From Clostridiaceae bacterium AF10-41 (GTDB taxonomy: Bacteria; Bacillota; Clostridia; Clostridiales; Clostridiaceae), in contig JAQCTH010000083.1 of NCBI GenBank assembly GCA_027686065.1, positions 1 through 14,382 on the forward strand: a stretch of DNA of 14,382 nucleotides, written 5' to 3'. A program made the position numbers and the translations under genes. Numbering within the stretch: position 1 is the first letter of the stretch; the number at the start of each line of letters is the position of its first letter. Below are positions 1-7,324 of this stretch, piece after piece. The notes beneath the pieces are model-generated. The model worked only from the letters and a program-made list of their open reading frames with translations. It had not been told where the DNA came from and searched no databases.

Positions 1-67
1 AATTTTCTGAAGTTTACACAAAATTATTGACAGACTCATTTATAATACTATTTAACATTGTTCTTTT

Positions 68-511
68 TTATTTTAAGCTAACTATTACTTCATTTAAATC
101 TTTTATCAAAGAATTTAATTTATCTAAACTTTCATCATCTAAGCTTGAAATTTTGTCTAACAATATACTTTTCATTGCATTCTCACGTTCTTTTAAAAAT
201 TCGTAAGCCTTTTCAGTTAATTCTATATTCAATTTTCTTCTATCATCTGGATTAGTATATCTATAAACATATCCTTCACTTATCAACTTATCTATAATAG
301 GGGTCATGTTAGGTTTAGAAATATCTAAACACTTAGCAACATCAGAAACAGACATAAATTTTCCCCTTGAAAGGTAAAAAATAACTTTCATATGGGATGG
401 AGGAATTGCTATTCTTTTAGTCATTTCATTTGGATTTATTAGTTTATTATGCATTTGTATCATTAGATTAAATAAGTTTTCAGATATTTTTATCATAGTA
501 TCGTTATTCAT
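68..511 (-). CDS. MarR-family transcriptional regulator
   Basis: This 147-residue protein has the normal length for a MarR winged-helix repressor. Residues about 50-72 (SVSDVAKCLDISKPNMTPII) form the helix-turn-helix. The wing follows, with the family-typical pattern YRYTNPDDRRKLNIELTEKA at about 82-101, where DDRR is the classic wing motif. The flanking helices rich in Leu and Ile at both ends would form the dimer interface. The ATG at 509-511 is preceded by a strong ribosome binding site (AGGAGG on the minus strand, 518-523). The gene is divergent from two ABC exporter genes, the usual arrangement for a local repressor that is released by the exporter's substrate. Repression of both itself and the exporter is inferred from this arrangement and the overlapping promoter region. 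The ligand cannot be read from the sequence. No clear terminator is seen between its stop and the window edge. Confidence 0.93.
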   Translation of the reverse strand: MNNDTMIKISENLFNLMIQMHNKLINPNEMTKRIAIPPSHMKVIFYLSRGKFMSVSDVAKCLDISKPNMTPIIDKLISEGYVYRYTNPDDRRKLNIELTEKAYEFLKERENAMKSILLDKISSLDDESLDKLNSLIKDLNEVIVSLK

Positions 512-542
512 AAAATCCCTCCTAATTATTTCTTACAAATTT

Positions 543-571
543 ATTATAAACTATTTTTTTTTGTTATACAA
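543..571 (-). promoter_or_regulatory. Sigma-A promoter for the marR-type gene
   Basis: On the minus strand there is a -35 box TTGTAT (566-571), a 17-base spacer and a perfect -10 box TATAAT (543-548). Transcription would start near 536 and give a leader of about 25 bases containing the AGGAGG site. The -35 box lies inside the short palindrome TTGT-tat-ACAA (561-571), so a bound regulator there would block this promoter. Confidence 0.7.
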
Positions 572-574
572 CTA

Positions 575-593
575 TAAATGTTATTGACATATA
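575..593. promoter_or_regulatory. Candidate MarR operator between the divergent promoters
   Basis: The imperfect inverted repeat TAAATGT-N5-ACATATA has 6 of 7 positions symmetric and covers the -35 box of the exporter promoter. A second, looser inverted repeat surrounds it (568-577 with 592-601, 8 of 10 positions). A MarR dimer usually binds a 16-20 base palindrome overlapping a promoter, so size and place fit. Short palindromes are common by chance in DNA this AT-rich, so the exact operator is an inference. Confidence 0.4.
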
Positions 594-612
594 ATAGTTA
601 TGAAAATATAAT
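584..612 (+). promoter_or_regulatory. Consensus sigma-A promoter for the ABC exporter operon
   Basis: A perfect -35 box TTGACA (584-589) and a perfect -10 box TATAAT (607-612) are separated by exactly 17 bases. Transcription should start near 619, leaving a leader of about 48 bases that ends in the AAGGAG ribosome binding site (653-658). A promoter this close to consensus would be strongly active unless repressed, which fits control by the divergent MarR regulator. Confidence 0.85.
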
Positions 613-666
613 TAATACATATCTATAATAACTTATACAAAACACAACTTGAAAGGAGAAAAATAA

Positions 667-2904
667 ATGACTAAATTAGCAAAATACTTAAAACCATTTA
701 TCGGTTCTATTATTGCTGTAATAATATTGTTATTCATACAAGCTATTAGCGAATTATCTCTACCAGATTATATGTCTAATATAGTGAATGTGGGAATTCA
801 GCAAGGTGGAATAGAAAATGCAACACCAAATATAATACGAAAAACTCAATTAGAAAAGCTTTCTATTTTTATTGAAGAAGATGATTTGAAATTTATAGAA
901 AATAACTATTCTCTACTAGATAAAGATGAACTTTCAAAAGAGGAATTTGATAAATATATAAAGAAATATCCTATATTGGATAAAGAAGCTTTATATGAGC
1001 TTAATACAAAAGATGAAGATAACATATCTAAGTTAAACAGTATTTTAGCTAAACCTGAGCTTGTTGTTTATGGAATAGAAAATGGGGAATTTGATGCTAG
1101 CATGTTAGGTAATATGCAAGGCAATATGCAATTACCAGCTAATACAGATCCATTTATGATTTTGAAGAATATCCCAAAAGAACAATTAAATAATATTGTA
1201 GATGCAATAAATGAAAGATTTAGTGAAATGCCAGATAGCATGGTAGAACAAGCAGCAGTTTCTTATGTAAAGAATGAATATTCTGAGATAGGAATAAATA
1301 CAGATAAATTACAAACAAATGCTATTATTATGTCAGGATTAAAGATGCTTGGAATAGCATTACTTAGCATGGTTGCTTCAGTTATTGTTGGTCTTATTTC
1401 AGCAAGAATTGCAGCTGGATTAGGTAAATCTTTAAGAGGAGATGTATTTAAAAAAGTTACAAGCTTCTCTAATTCGGAATTTGATAAATTTTCAACAGCA
1501 TCACTTATTACTCGTAGCACAAATGATATACAGCAAATTCAAATGCTTATGGTTATGCTGTTTAGAATAGTATTTTATGCTCCAATATTAGGTGTTGGTG
1601 GTGTTTTAAAAGTATTAAGAACAGATACGAATATGACTTGGACAATAGCAGTTGGAGTCCTTTCAATTTCAGTACTTGTTGGTGTTTTATTTGCATTCGC
1701 TATGCCTAAATTTAAAGCAATTCAAAAACTTGTTGATAAACTAAATCTAGTTACAAGAGAAAGTTTAACAGGTATGCTTGTTATTAGAGCATTTAGTACT
1801 CAAAAACATGAAGAAGCTAAATTTGATGAAGCTAATAAAAATTTAACCAATACAAATTTATTTGTAAGTAGAATAATGGTTGCAATGATGCCAGCAATGA
1901 TGCTTATAATGAATGGATTAACTTTATTAATTGTATGGGTAGGAGCTCACCAAGTGGATTTAGGTACAATGCAAGTTGGGGATATGATGGCATTTATGCA
2001 ATATGCAATGCAAATAATTATGTCATTCCTAATGATTTCTATGATATCAATTATGTTACCTAGAGCATCCGTATCAGCTCAACGTATTAGTGAAGTTTTA
2101 TATACTGATTTAAGTATTAAAGATAAAAATGAAACTAAAACTTTTAGTAAATCAGAAAATGGATATGTGGAATACAAAAATGTAAGTTTCAAATATCCAG
2201 GTGCAGAAGACTATGTGTTAAATAATATTTCTTTCACTGCAAAACCTGGTGAAACTACAGCTATCATAGGAAGTACTGGAAGTGGTAAATCTACGTTGAT
2301 AAATTTAATTCCTAGATTTTATGATGTATCAGAAGGTAAAATTACTGTAGATGGAGTAGATATAAGAGATGTTCAACAAAAAGCTTTAAGAGATAAAATA
2401 GGATATGTACCTCAAAAAGGAATTCTTTTCTCAGGTACTATAGAAAGTAACTTAAAGTATGGATCTCAAGATGCAACTAATGAAAATTTAGAGAAATCTG
2501 CAGAAATTGCACAAGCCTTGGAATTTATAAATAATAAACCAGAAAAATATGAAGCTGAAATATCTCAAGGTGGAACTAATGTTTCAGGAGGCCAAAAGCA
2601 AAGATTATCTATAGCTAGGGCTTTAGTTAAAAAACCACAAATATATATATTTGATGATAGTTTTTCGGCTTTGGATTTTAAAACAGATTCAGCGCTTAGA
2701 AAATCTCTTAAAGAAAATATAAAGGATGCAACTATGATAATCGTTGCACAAAGAATTAGTACAATTAAAGATGCAAATCAAATTATAGTGCTAGATGAGG
2801 GGAATATTGTAGGAATAGGAACTCATAAAGAACTTTTAGAAAACTGTGAAGTTTATAAACAAATAGCCTTATCACAACTTTCAAAGGAGGAACTTATGTC
2901 ATGA
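667..2904 (+). CDS. ABC exporter half-transporter, degenerate-site subunit with large extracellular insert
   Basis: This 745-residue type I (ABCB-like) exporter half has a membrane domain followed by an ATPase domain. TM1 is at about 11-33 and TM2 at about 219-246, with the remaining four segments between about 295 and 465. In the ATPase domain the Walker A is GSTGSGKST (K541), the Q-loop is YVPQKG, and the signature VSGGQ (639-643) is normal. After Walker B Asp663 the catalytic Glu is replaced by Asp664, and the switch His is replaced by Gln695 (VAQRIS). This Asp/Gln pair is the known mark of the degenerate subunit of heterodimeric exporters such as TM287/288 and TAP1. The usually short TM1-TM2 loop is expanded to about 170 residues (47-218), predicted extracellular. 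The protein should work with the next gene's product, which supplies the missing residues. Drug or lipid efflux is likely, but the substrate is unknown. Confidence 0.93.
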   Translation: MTKLAKYLKPFIGSIIAVIILLFIQAISELSLPDYMSNIVNVGIQQGGIENATPNIIRKTQLEKLSIFIEEDDLKFIENNYSLLDKDELSKEEFDKYIKKYPILDKEALYELNTKDEDNISKLNSILAKPELVVYGIENGEFDASMLGNMQGNMQLPANTDPFMILKNIPKEQLNNIVDAINERFSEMPDSMVEQAAVSYVKNEYSEIGINTDKLQTNAIIMSGLKMLGIALLSMVASVIVGLISARIAAGLGKSLRGDVFKKVTSFSNSEFDKFSTASLITRSTNDIQQIQMLMVMLFRIVFYAPILGVGGVLKVLRTDTNMTWTIAVGVLSISVLVGVLFAFAMPKFKAIQKLVDKLNLVTRESLTGMLVIRAFSTQKHEEAKFDEANKNLTNTNLFVSRIMVAMMPAMMLIMNGLTLLIVWVGAHQVDLGTMQVGDMMAFMQYAMQIIMSFLMISMISIMLPRASVSAQRISEVLYTDLSIKDKNETKTFSKSENGYVEYKNVSFKYPGAEDYVLNNISFTAKPGETTAIIGSTGSGKSTLINLIPRFYDVSEGKITVDGVDIRDVQQKALRDKIGYVPQKGILFSGTIESNLKYGSQDATNENLEKSAEIAQALEFINNKPEKYEAEISQGGTNVSGGQKQRLSIARALVKKPQIYIFDDSFSALDFKTDSALRKSLKENIKDATMIIVAQRISTIKDANQIIVLDEGNIVGIGTHKELLENCEVYKQIALSQLSKEELMS

Positions 2905-4763
2905 GTAATAACAATGTAGGAAATAAAAGACATGGTGGTTTCGGTGGTCCTATGGGTGGAATGCAGGTCGGTGGTGCAAAGGCTAAGGATTTTAAGGGAA
3001 CCACAAAGAAATTACTAAATTATTTAAAACCATATAGATTATCCATAATAATAGTGCTGATTTTTGCCATTGGTAGTGCTGCTTTTTCTATAATAGGGCC
3101 TAAAATATTAGGAAAAGCTACAACAAAATTATTTGAGGGTTTAGTAAGTAAGATTTCAGGAGAAGTTGGAGCTTCAATAGACTTTACTTATATTGGAAAT
3201 ATAATTCTATTACTAATAGGTTTATATGTAATAAGTTCAATATTTTCATTTATTCAAGGATTTATAATGTCTGGAGTTGCTCAAAAGGTTTCTTATAATC
3301 TTAGAAAGGAAATATCTGAAAAGATAAATAGGATGCCACTTAAATATTTTGATAAAATGACTCATGGAGAAGTTTTATCAAGAGTAACTAATGATATTGA
3401 TACTGTAAGTAATACACTAAATCAAAGTTTATCACAAATTTTAACATCAGTAACAACATTAATAGGTGTTCTTATAATGATGTTATCAATAAGCTTTACT
3501 ATGACTCTTGCAGCATTATTAATGTTACCTTTATCAGGAATATTAATAGCTTTAGTAGTTAAAAAATCTCAAAAGTATTTTAAAGAACAACAAACATTTT
3601 TAGGTCATGTAAATGGACATGTAGAAGAAATATATAGCGGTCATACTATAATGAAGGCTTTTAATGGAGAAAAAGAAGCTGTAGAAGAATTTGATAAGTT
3701 AAATGACACATTATATAATTCCGCATGGAAATCTCAATTTTTATCAGGAATGATGATGCCTATAATGACATTAATCGGTAATCTTGGATATGTTATGGTA
3801 ACTATATTAGGTGGATATCTTGCTATTAAGAAATCTATTGAAGTTGGAGATATTCTTTCTTTTGTTCAATATGTAAGATCTTTCACTCAACCAATAGCTC
3901 AAACAGCACAAATTGCTAATATTCTTCAATCAACTGCAGCTTCAGCTGAAAGAGTTTTTGAGTTCTTGGAAGAGGAAGAAGAAATAGAAGATATTAAAAA
4001 TCCTGTTAATATTGAAGATATTAATGGTGAAGTAACATTTAAAAATGTTCACTTTGGATATAATGAAGATAAAATAATAATAAATGATTTTTCAAGCAAA
4101 ATTAAACCTGGTCAAAGAGTCGCTATTGTAGGGCCTACAGGAGCAGGAAAAACTACTATAGTAAAATTATTAATGAGATTTTATGAATTAAATAGTGGTG
4201 AAATTTTACTAGATAATCATAATATAAAAGATTTTAAAAGAAGCGATTTAAGAAAAGTTTTTGGAATGGTTCTACAAGATACTTGGTTATTTAATGGTAG
4301 CATAATGGAAAATATTCGATATGGTAATTTAGATTCTACTGATGAAGAAGTAATAAGAGCATCAAAAGCAGCTCATGTTCATCACTTTGTAAAGACATTA
4401 CCAGACGGATATAATATGGAATTAAATGAAGATGCAAGCAATGTATCTCAAGGACAAAAACAATTATTAACAATTGCTCGTGCAATTTTAGCAGATCCAA
4501 AGATATTAATATTAGATGAAGCTACAAGTTCAGTAGATACTAGAACAGAAATACTTATACAAAAAGCTATGGATAATTTAATGAAAGATAGAACAAGTTT
4601 TATAATTGCTCATAGATTATCTACAATAAGAGATGCTGATTTAATATTAGTAATGAAAGATGGAGATATAGTAGAACAAGGAACTCACACAGAATTACTT
4701 GAAAAACAAGGATTTTATGCAAGTTTATATAACAGTCAATTTGAAAATAATGAAGCATCTTAG
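2901..4763 (+). CDS. ABC exporter half-transporter, catalytic-site subunit
   Basis: This 620-residue type I exporter half overlaps the previous gene by 4 bases (ATGA), which implies translational coupling and 1:1 assembly. An AAAGGAGG site at 2884-2891 serves the start. A short Gly/Met-rich N-terminal tail (about residues 12-26) precedes six membrane segments between about 48 and 335. The ATPase domain has Walker A GPTGAGKTT (K417), a Q-loop at VLQDTW, Walker B ILILDEATS with Asp539 and catalytic Glu540, and switch His571 (IAHRLS). Its signature motif is changed to VSQGQ (515-519), where the family consensus is SGGQ. It therefore gives Walker A/B and Glu to the active ATP site, and its altered signature pairs with the degenerate Walker site of the first subunit. 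The two sequences match as a heterodimer. Export of a toxic compound under MarR control is inferred. Confidence 0.94.
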   Translation: MSNNNVGNKRHGGFGGPMGGMQVGGAKAKDFKGTTKKLLNYLKPYRLSIIIVLIFAIGSAAFSIIGPKILGKATTKLFEGLVSKISGEVGASIDFTYIGNIILLLIGLYVISSIFSFIQGFIMSGVAQKVSYNLRKEISEKINRMPLKYFDKMTHGEVLSRVTNDIDTVSNTLNQSLSQILTSVTTLIGVLIMMLSISFTMTLAALLMLPLSGILIALVVKKSQKYFKEQQTFLGHVNGHVEEIYSGHTIMKAFNGEKEAVEEFDKLNDTLYNSAWKSQFLSGMMMPIMTLIGNLGYVMVTILGGYLAIKKSIEVGDILSFVQYVRSFTQPIAQTAQIANILQSTAASAERVFEFLEEEEEIEDIKNPVNIEDINGEVTFKNVHFGYNEDKIIINDFSSKIKPGQRVAIVGPTGAGKTTIVKLLMRFYELNSGEILLDNHNIKDFKRSDLRKVFGMVLQDTWLFNGSIMENIRYGNLDSTDEEVIRASKAAHVHHFVKTLPDGYNMELNEDASNVSQGQKQLLTIARAILADPKILILDEATSSVDTRTEILIQKAMDNLMKDRTSFIIAHRLSTIRDADLILVMKDGDIVEQGTHTELLEKQGFYASLYNSQFENNEAS

Positions 4764-4863
4764 ACAGTTTGCAGTGCACAATTTAAAGTTCACAGTTATT
4801 GGATAGTACAGAGAACATATATGTAACAGGTAACAGGGGACAGGTAACAATGGCACAGGTAAG
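4763..4863. repeat. Short degenerate intergenic repeats (ACAGTT and ACAGGTAAC units)
   Basis: Just after the exporter stop there is a GC-richer stretch built from short related words. GACAGTTT (4763-4770), GCAGTGCAC (4771-4779) and CACAGTTATT (4791-4800) come first. Then ACAGGTAAC appears at 4826-4834 and 4840-4848, and ACAGGTAAG at 4855-4863, at a period of 14-15 bases. No open reading frame or stable hairpin explains it. It looks like a decayed microsatellite or minisatellite. It lies between the stop codon and the terminator, so it would be in the exporter mRNA 3' end. Confidence 0.55.
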
Positions 4864-4915
4864 CTATAAATACAGATGATAATTATAAGTTAATTGATAT
4901 AAAATACAATTTATT

Positions 4916-4962
4916 AAACTATTATAAAAACTCTAATTGAGTTTTTATAATAGTTTTTTTAT
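4916..4962 (+). terminator. Rho-independent terminator of the ABC exporter operon
   Basis: A perfect 18-bp stem (4916-4933 pairing with 4939-4956) closes a 5-base loop (TAATT). The right arm ends in T and runs into further T (4954-4960), giving the U-tract of an intrinsic terminator. The stem is AT-rich but long and has no mismatch. It lies 150 bases after the exporter stop and isolates the gal operon from it. Confidence 0.87.
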
Positions 4963-5035
4963 TTAATTAATTATCTATCTCGAAAACAAGTTAATTAATG
5001 AGATTATAAAATAGTAAATCCATTAAAATAAATCG

Positions 5036-5078
5036 GTAAAATTTTTAGTAAAATTTTTAGTAAAATTAAGTAAAATAA
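5036..5078. repeat. 12-bp A/T tandem repeat upstream of the gal promoter
   Basis: The unit GTAAAATTTTTA occurs twice exactly (5036-5047 and 5048-5059). Two shortened copies follow, GTAAAATTAA (5060-5069) and GTAAAATAA (5070-5078). The array ends two bases before the galK -35 box. Each full unit contains the small palindrome TAAAA-t-TTTTA. Near-helical spacing of A/T tracts directly upstream of a promoter suggests an UP element or bent DNA. The units could instead be half-sites for the GalR-type regulator. Both roles are inference. Confidence 0.6.
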
Positions 5079-5080
5079 TA

Positions 5081-5109
5081 TTGAAAAATTTTCCCTGATA
5101 TGATAGTAT
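5081..5109 (+). promoter_or_regulatory. Extended -10 promoter of the galKET operon
   Basis: The -35 box TTGAAA (5081-5086), a 17-base spacer and the -10 box TAGTAT (5104-5109) are preceded by the extended -10 dinucleotide TG at 5101-5102. The predicted start near 5116 leaves a leader of about 38 bases, too short for a riboswitch. This is the only good promoter seen before galK, and the gal genes downstream are packed closely enough to share it. Confidence 0.7.
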
Positions 5110-5141
5110 TAAATTGTAAATAAAACAAATTTATAATGATT

Positions 5142-5146
5142 GGGAG
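5142..5146 (+). promoter_or_regulatory. Ribosome binding site that sets the galK start
   Basis: GGGAG lies 7 bases before the ATG at 5154. The in-frame ATG at 5136 has no such site upstream, only A/T-rich sequence, so the 5154 start is preferred. The protein starting there (MRKEINDTFKKVFG) also matches the usual short lead-in of bacterial GalK. Confidence 0.7.
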
Positions 5147-5153
5147 AGTTGTT

Positions 5154-6317
5154 ATGAGAAAGGAAATTAATGATACTTTTAAAAAGGTTTTTGGAGAAAA
5201 GGAAAATTGTAGAACGTTTTTTTCACCTGGTAGAGTAAATTTAATCGGTGAGCATACTGATTATAATGGAGGAAATGTATTTCCTTGTGCATTAAGTTTT
5301 GGAACTTATGGAGTTATAAGCTTACGAGATGATAAAATTATAAGAATGTATTCAAGTAACTTTGAAGATTTAGGAGTAATTGAATTTAATTTAGATGATA
5401 TTAAGTATGAAAAATCTCATGATTGGGTTAATTATCCTAAGGGTGTAATCGATGTAATGAAAAAACATGGATACGATATAAATAAAGGATTTGATGTAAC
5501 TATCTATGGTAATATTCCAAATGGGGCAGGTCTTTCTTCTTCAGCATCATTAGAACTTTTAATGGCAGTAATGATGGACAAACTATTTGAATTTAATATA
5601 GATAGAGTTGATTTAGTAAAATTTTCTCAAGAATCAGAAAATAAATTCGTTGGTGTTAACTGTGGTATAATGGATCAATTTGCAATTGGGATGGGAAAGG
5701 AAAATAATGCTATACTTTTAGATTGTAACACATTAAAATATAATTATTGTCCTGTAGAATTAAAAAATGAAATTTTAGTTATTGCAAATACAAACAAGAG
5801 AAGAGGATTAGCAGATTCTAAATATAATGAGCGTAGAAGTGAATGTGAAGAAGCTTTAGAGGAATTAAAAAGAAAATTAAATATAAATTCATTAGGAGAA
5901 TTATCTATAGAGGAGTTTGAAAATAATAAAAACTTAATAGGTAGTGAAATAAGAATTAAGAGAGCTAAGCATGCAGTATATGAAAATCAAAGAACATTAA
6001 TGGCTAAAGACGCGCTAGGAAAAGATGATTTAATTACTTTTGGTAAGCTTATGAATGAATCTCATATTTCTTTAAGAGATGATTATGAGGTTACAGGAAT
6101 AGAATTAGATACATTAGTTGAACTTGCTTGGAATCATGAAGCTACAATAGGTGCTAGAATGACTGGAGCAGGATTTGGAGGATGTACAGTTGCATTAGTA
6201 AAAAAAGATAACGTAGAAGATTTCATAGAAAAAGTAGGGCAAGGATATAAGGGAAAAATAGGATATGAAGCTAGTTTTTATATAGCTAATATAGGCGATG
6301 GAACTAGAGAAATTTAG
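5154..6317 (+). CDS. galK: Galactokinase
   Basis: GalK phosphorylates alpha-D-galactose with ATP to galactose-1-phosphate, the first committed step of the cytoplasmic Leloir pathway. The 387-residue length from this start is normal. All three GHMP-kinase motifs are visible. The galactokinase signature GRVNLIGEHTDYNGG covers residues 26-40, with catalytic Arg27 and sugar-contacting Glu33, His34 and Asp36. The ATP-binding loop GAGLSSSAS covers 124-132. The C-terminal motif TGAGFGGC lies near residue 343. The catalytic base is Asp174 in CGIMDQF, by comparison with known galactokinases. A longer form from the ATG at 5136 would add six residues but lacks a ribosome binding site. The gene is first in galK-galE-galT, and its TAG stop overlaps the AGGAGG site of galE. 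Repression by the GalR-type protein encoded downstream is likely but not shown. Confidence 0.96.
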   Translation: MRKEINDTFKKVFGEKENCRTFFSPGRVNLIGEHTDYNGGNVFPCALSFGTYGVISLRDDKIIRMYSSNFEDLGVIEFNLDDIKYEKSHDWVNYPKGVIDVMKKHGYDINKGFDVTIYGNIPNGAGLSSSASLELLMAVMMDKLFEFNIDRVDLVKFSQESENKFVGVNCGIMDQFAIGMGKENNAILLDCNTLKYNYCPVELKNEILVIANTNKRRGLADSKYNERRSECEEALEELKRKLNINSLGELSIEEFENNKNLIGSEIRIKRAKHAVYENQRTLMAKDALGKDDLITFGKLMNESHISLRDDYEVTGIELDTLVELAWNHEATIGARMTGAGFGGCTVALVKKDNVEDFIEKVGQGYKGKIGYEASFYIANIGDGTREI

Positions 6318-6329
6318 GAGGTATAAAAA

Positions 6330-7316
6330 ATGATATTAGTTTGTGGTGGAGCAGGATATATTGGAAGTCATACTGTTTATCAGTTAATTGATAAAGGTGA
6401 AGAAGTAATAGTTGTTGATAATTTAGAAACAGGACATATTGAGGCAGTGAATCCTAAAGCAAAATTTTATAAGGTAGATATAAGAAATGAAGAAGAACTT
6501 GATAAGGTGTTTAAAGAAAATGATATAACAGAAGTAATTCATTTTGCAGCAAATTCTTTAGTTGGAGAAAGTATGACAAATCCTCTAAAGTACTATAACA
6601 ATAATGTTCATGGAACAGAGGTTTTATTAAAAGTTATGATTGCAAACAATGTTAAGAAAATTGTATTTTCTTCTACAGCAGCAACTTATGGTGAAGCTAC
6701 TAAAATGCCTATAGTGGAAACAGATAAAACTGAACCAACTAATGCATATGGAGAAACAAAGCTTGCAATGGAAAAAATGATGAAATGGGCAGATATAGCA
6801 CATGGTGTTAAATATGTATCTCTTAGATATTTTAATGTTGCTGGAGCTCATGTAAGTGGAAGTATTGGAGAAGATCATAGTCCTGAAACTCACTTAATTC
6901 CTTTAATATTGCAAGTTCCTTTAGGTAAGAGAGAATTTATATCTATCTTTGGAGAAGATTATGATACAGAAGATGGTACTTGTATTAGAGATTATATTCA
7001 TGTAATTGATTTAGCAAATGCTCATATTCTTGCAGTAGGATATCTTAGAGATGGAAATTCAAGTGATATATTTAATTTAGGTAATGGAAATGGATTTTCT
7101 GTTAAAGAAATGATAGACGCAGCTAGAAAAGTTACTGGACATGAGATCCCAGCTAAAATTTGTGAAAGAAGAGCAGGAGATCCAGCTAGACTTATAGCTT
7201 CAGCTGAGAAAGCAAGAAATATTTTAAAATGGAAGCCAGAGTTTACTAATGTTGAAGGTATAATTGCTTCAGCTTGGAATTGGCATGAAAATAATCCAAA
7301 GGGTTTTAATAAGTAG
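6330..7316 (+). CDS. galE: UDP-glucose 4-epimerase
   Basis: GalE interconverts UDP-galactose and UDP-glucose using tightly bound NAD. This regenerates the UDP-glucose that GalT consumes and supplies UDP-galactose for surface polysaccharides. The 328-residue protein is an extended short-chain dehydrogenase. The Rossmann glycine motif GGAGYIG is at 6-12, followed by the acidic VVDNLETG loop. The catalytic Tyr140 and Lys144 lie in YGETK, and the FSSTAATYG segment (113-121) holds the hydroxyl residue (Thr116 at the expected Ser position). FNVAGA and the [10 protein letters not shown] segment are typical of GalE rather than of other NAD-dependent sugar epimerases or dehydratases. The start is fixed by AGGAGG at 6316-6321, only 12 bases after galK ends, so the two are cotranscribed. 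Confidence 0.96.
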   Translation: MILVCGGAGYIGSHTVYQLIDKGEEVIVVDNLETGHIEAVNPKAKFYKVDIRNEEELDKVFKENDITEVIHFAANSLVGESMTNPLKYYNNNVHGTEVLLKVMIANNVKKIVFSSTAATYGEATKMPIVETDKTEPTNAYGETKLAMEKMMKWADIAHGVKYVSLRYFNVAGAHVSGSIGEDHSPETHLIPLILQVPLGKREFISIFGEDYDTEDGTCIRDYIHVIDLANAHILAVGYLRDGNSSDIFNLGNGNGFSVKEMIDAARKVTGHEIPAKICERRAGDPARLIASAEKARNILKWKPEFTNVEGIIASAWNWHENNPKGFNK

Positions 7317-7324
7317 GTGAAGAG

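Noticed and set aside
1..67. Promoter boxes TTGACA (27-32) and TATAAT (41-46) on the plus strand
   Set aside because: The spacer is only 8 bases, and the alternative -10 TATTTA (49-54) is weak. It would read antisense into the marR gene. No terminator hairpin for marR is seen here either.
4963..4999. Repeated TTAATTAAT at 4963-4971 and 4991-4999
   Set aside because: A 9-base A/T palindrome recurring in such A/T-rich DNA is not significant by itself.
5036..5078. CRISPR-like array
   Set aside because: The repeats are 12 bases, adjacent, without spacers, and no cas genes are present.
5136..5153. Upstream in-frame ATG for galK at 5136
   Set aside because: It has no ribosome binding site, while the ATG at 5154 has GGGAG at the right distance and gives the usual GalK N-terminus.
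5110..5153. Riboswitch or attenuator in the galK leader
   Set aside because: The predicted leader is only about 38 bases and shows no stable hairpin.
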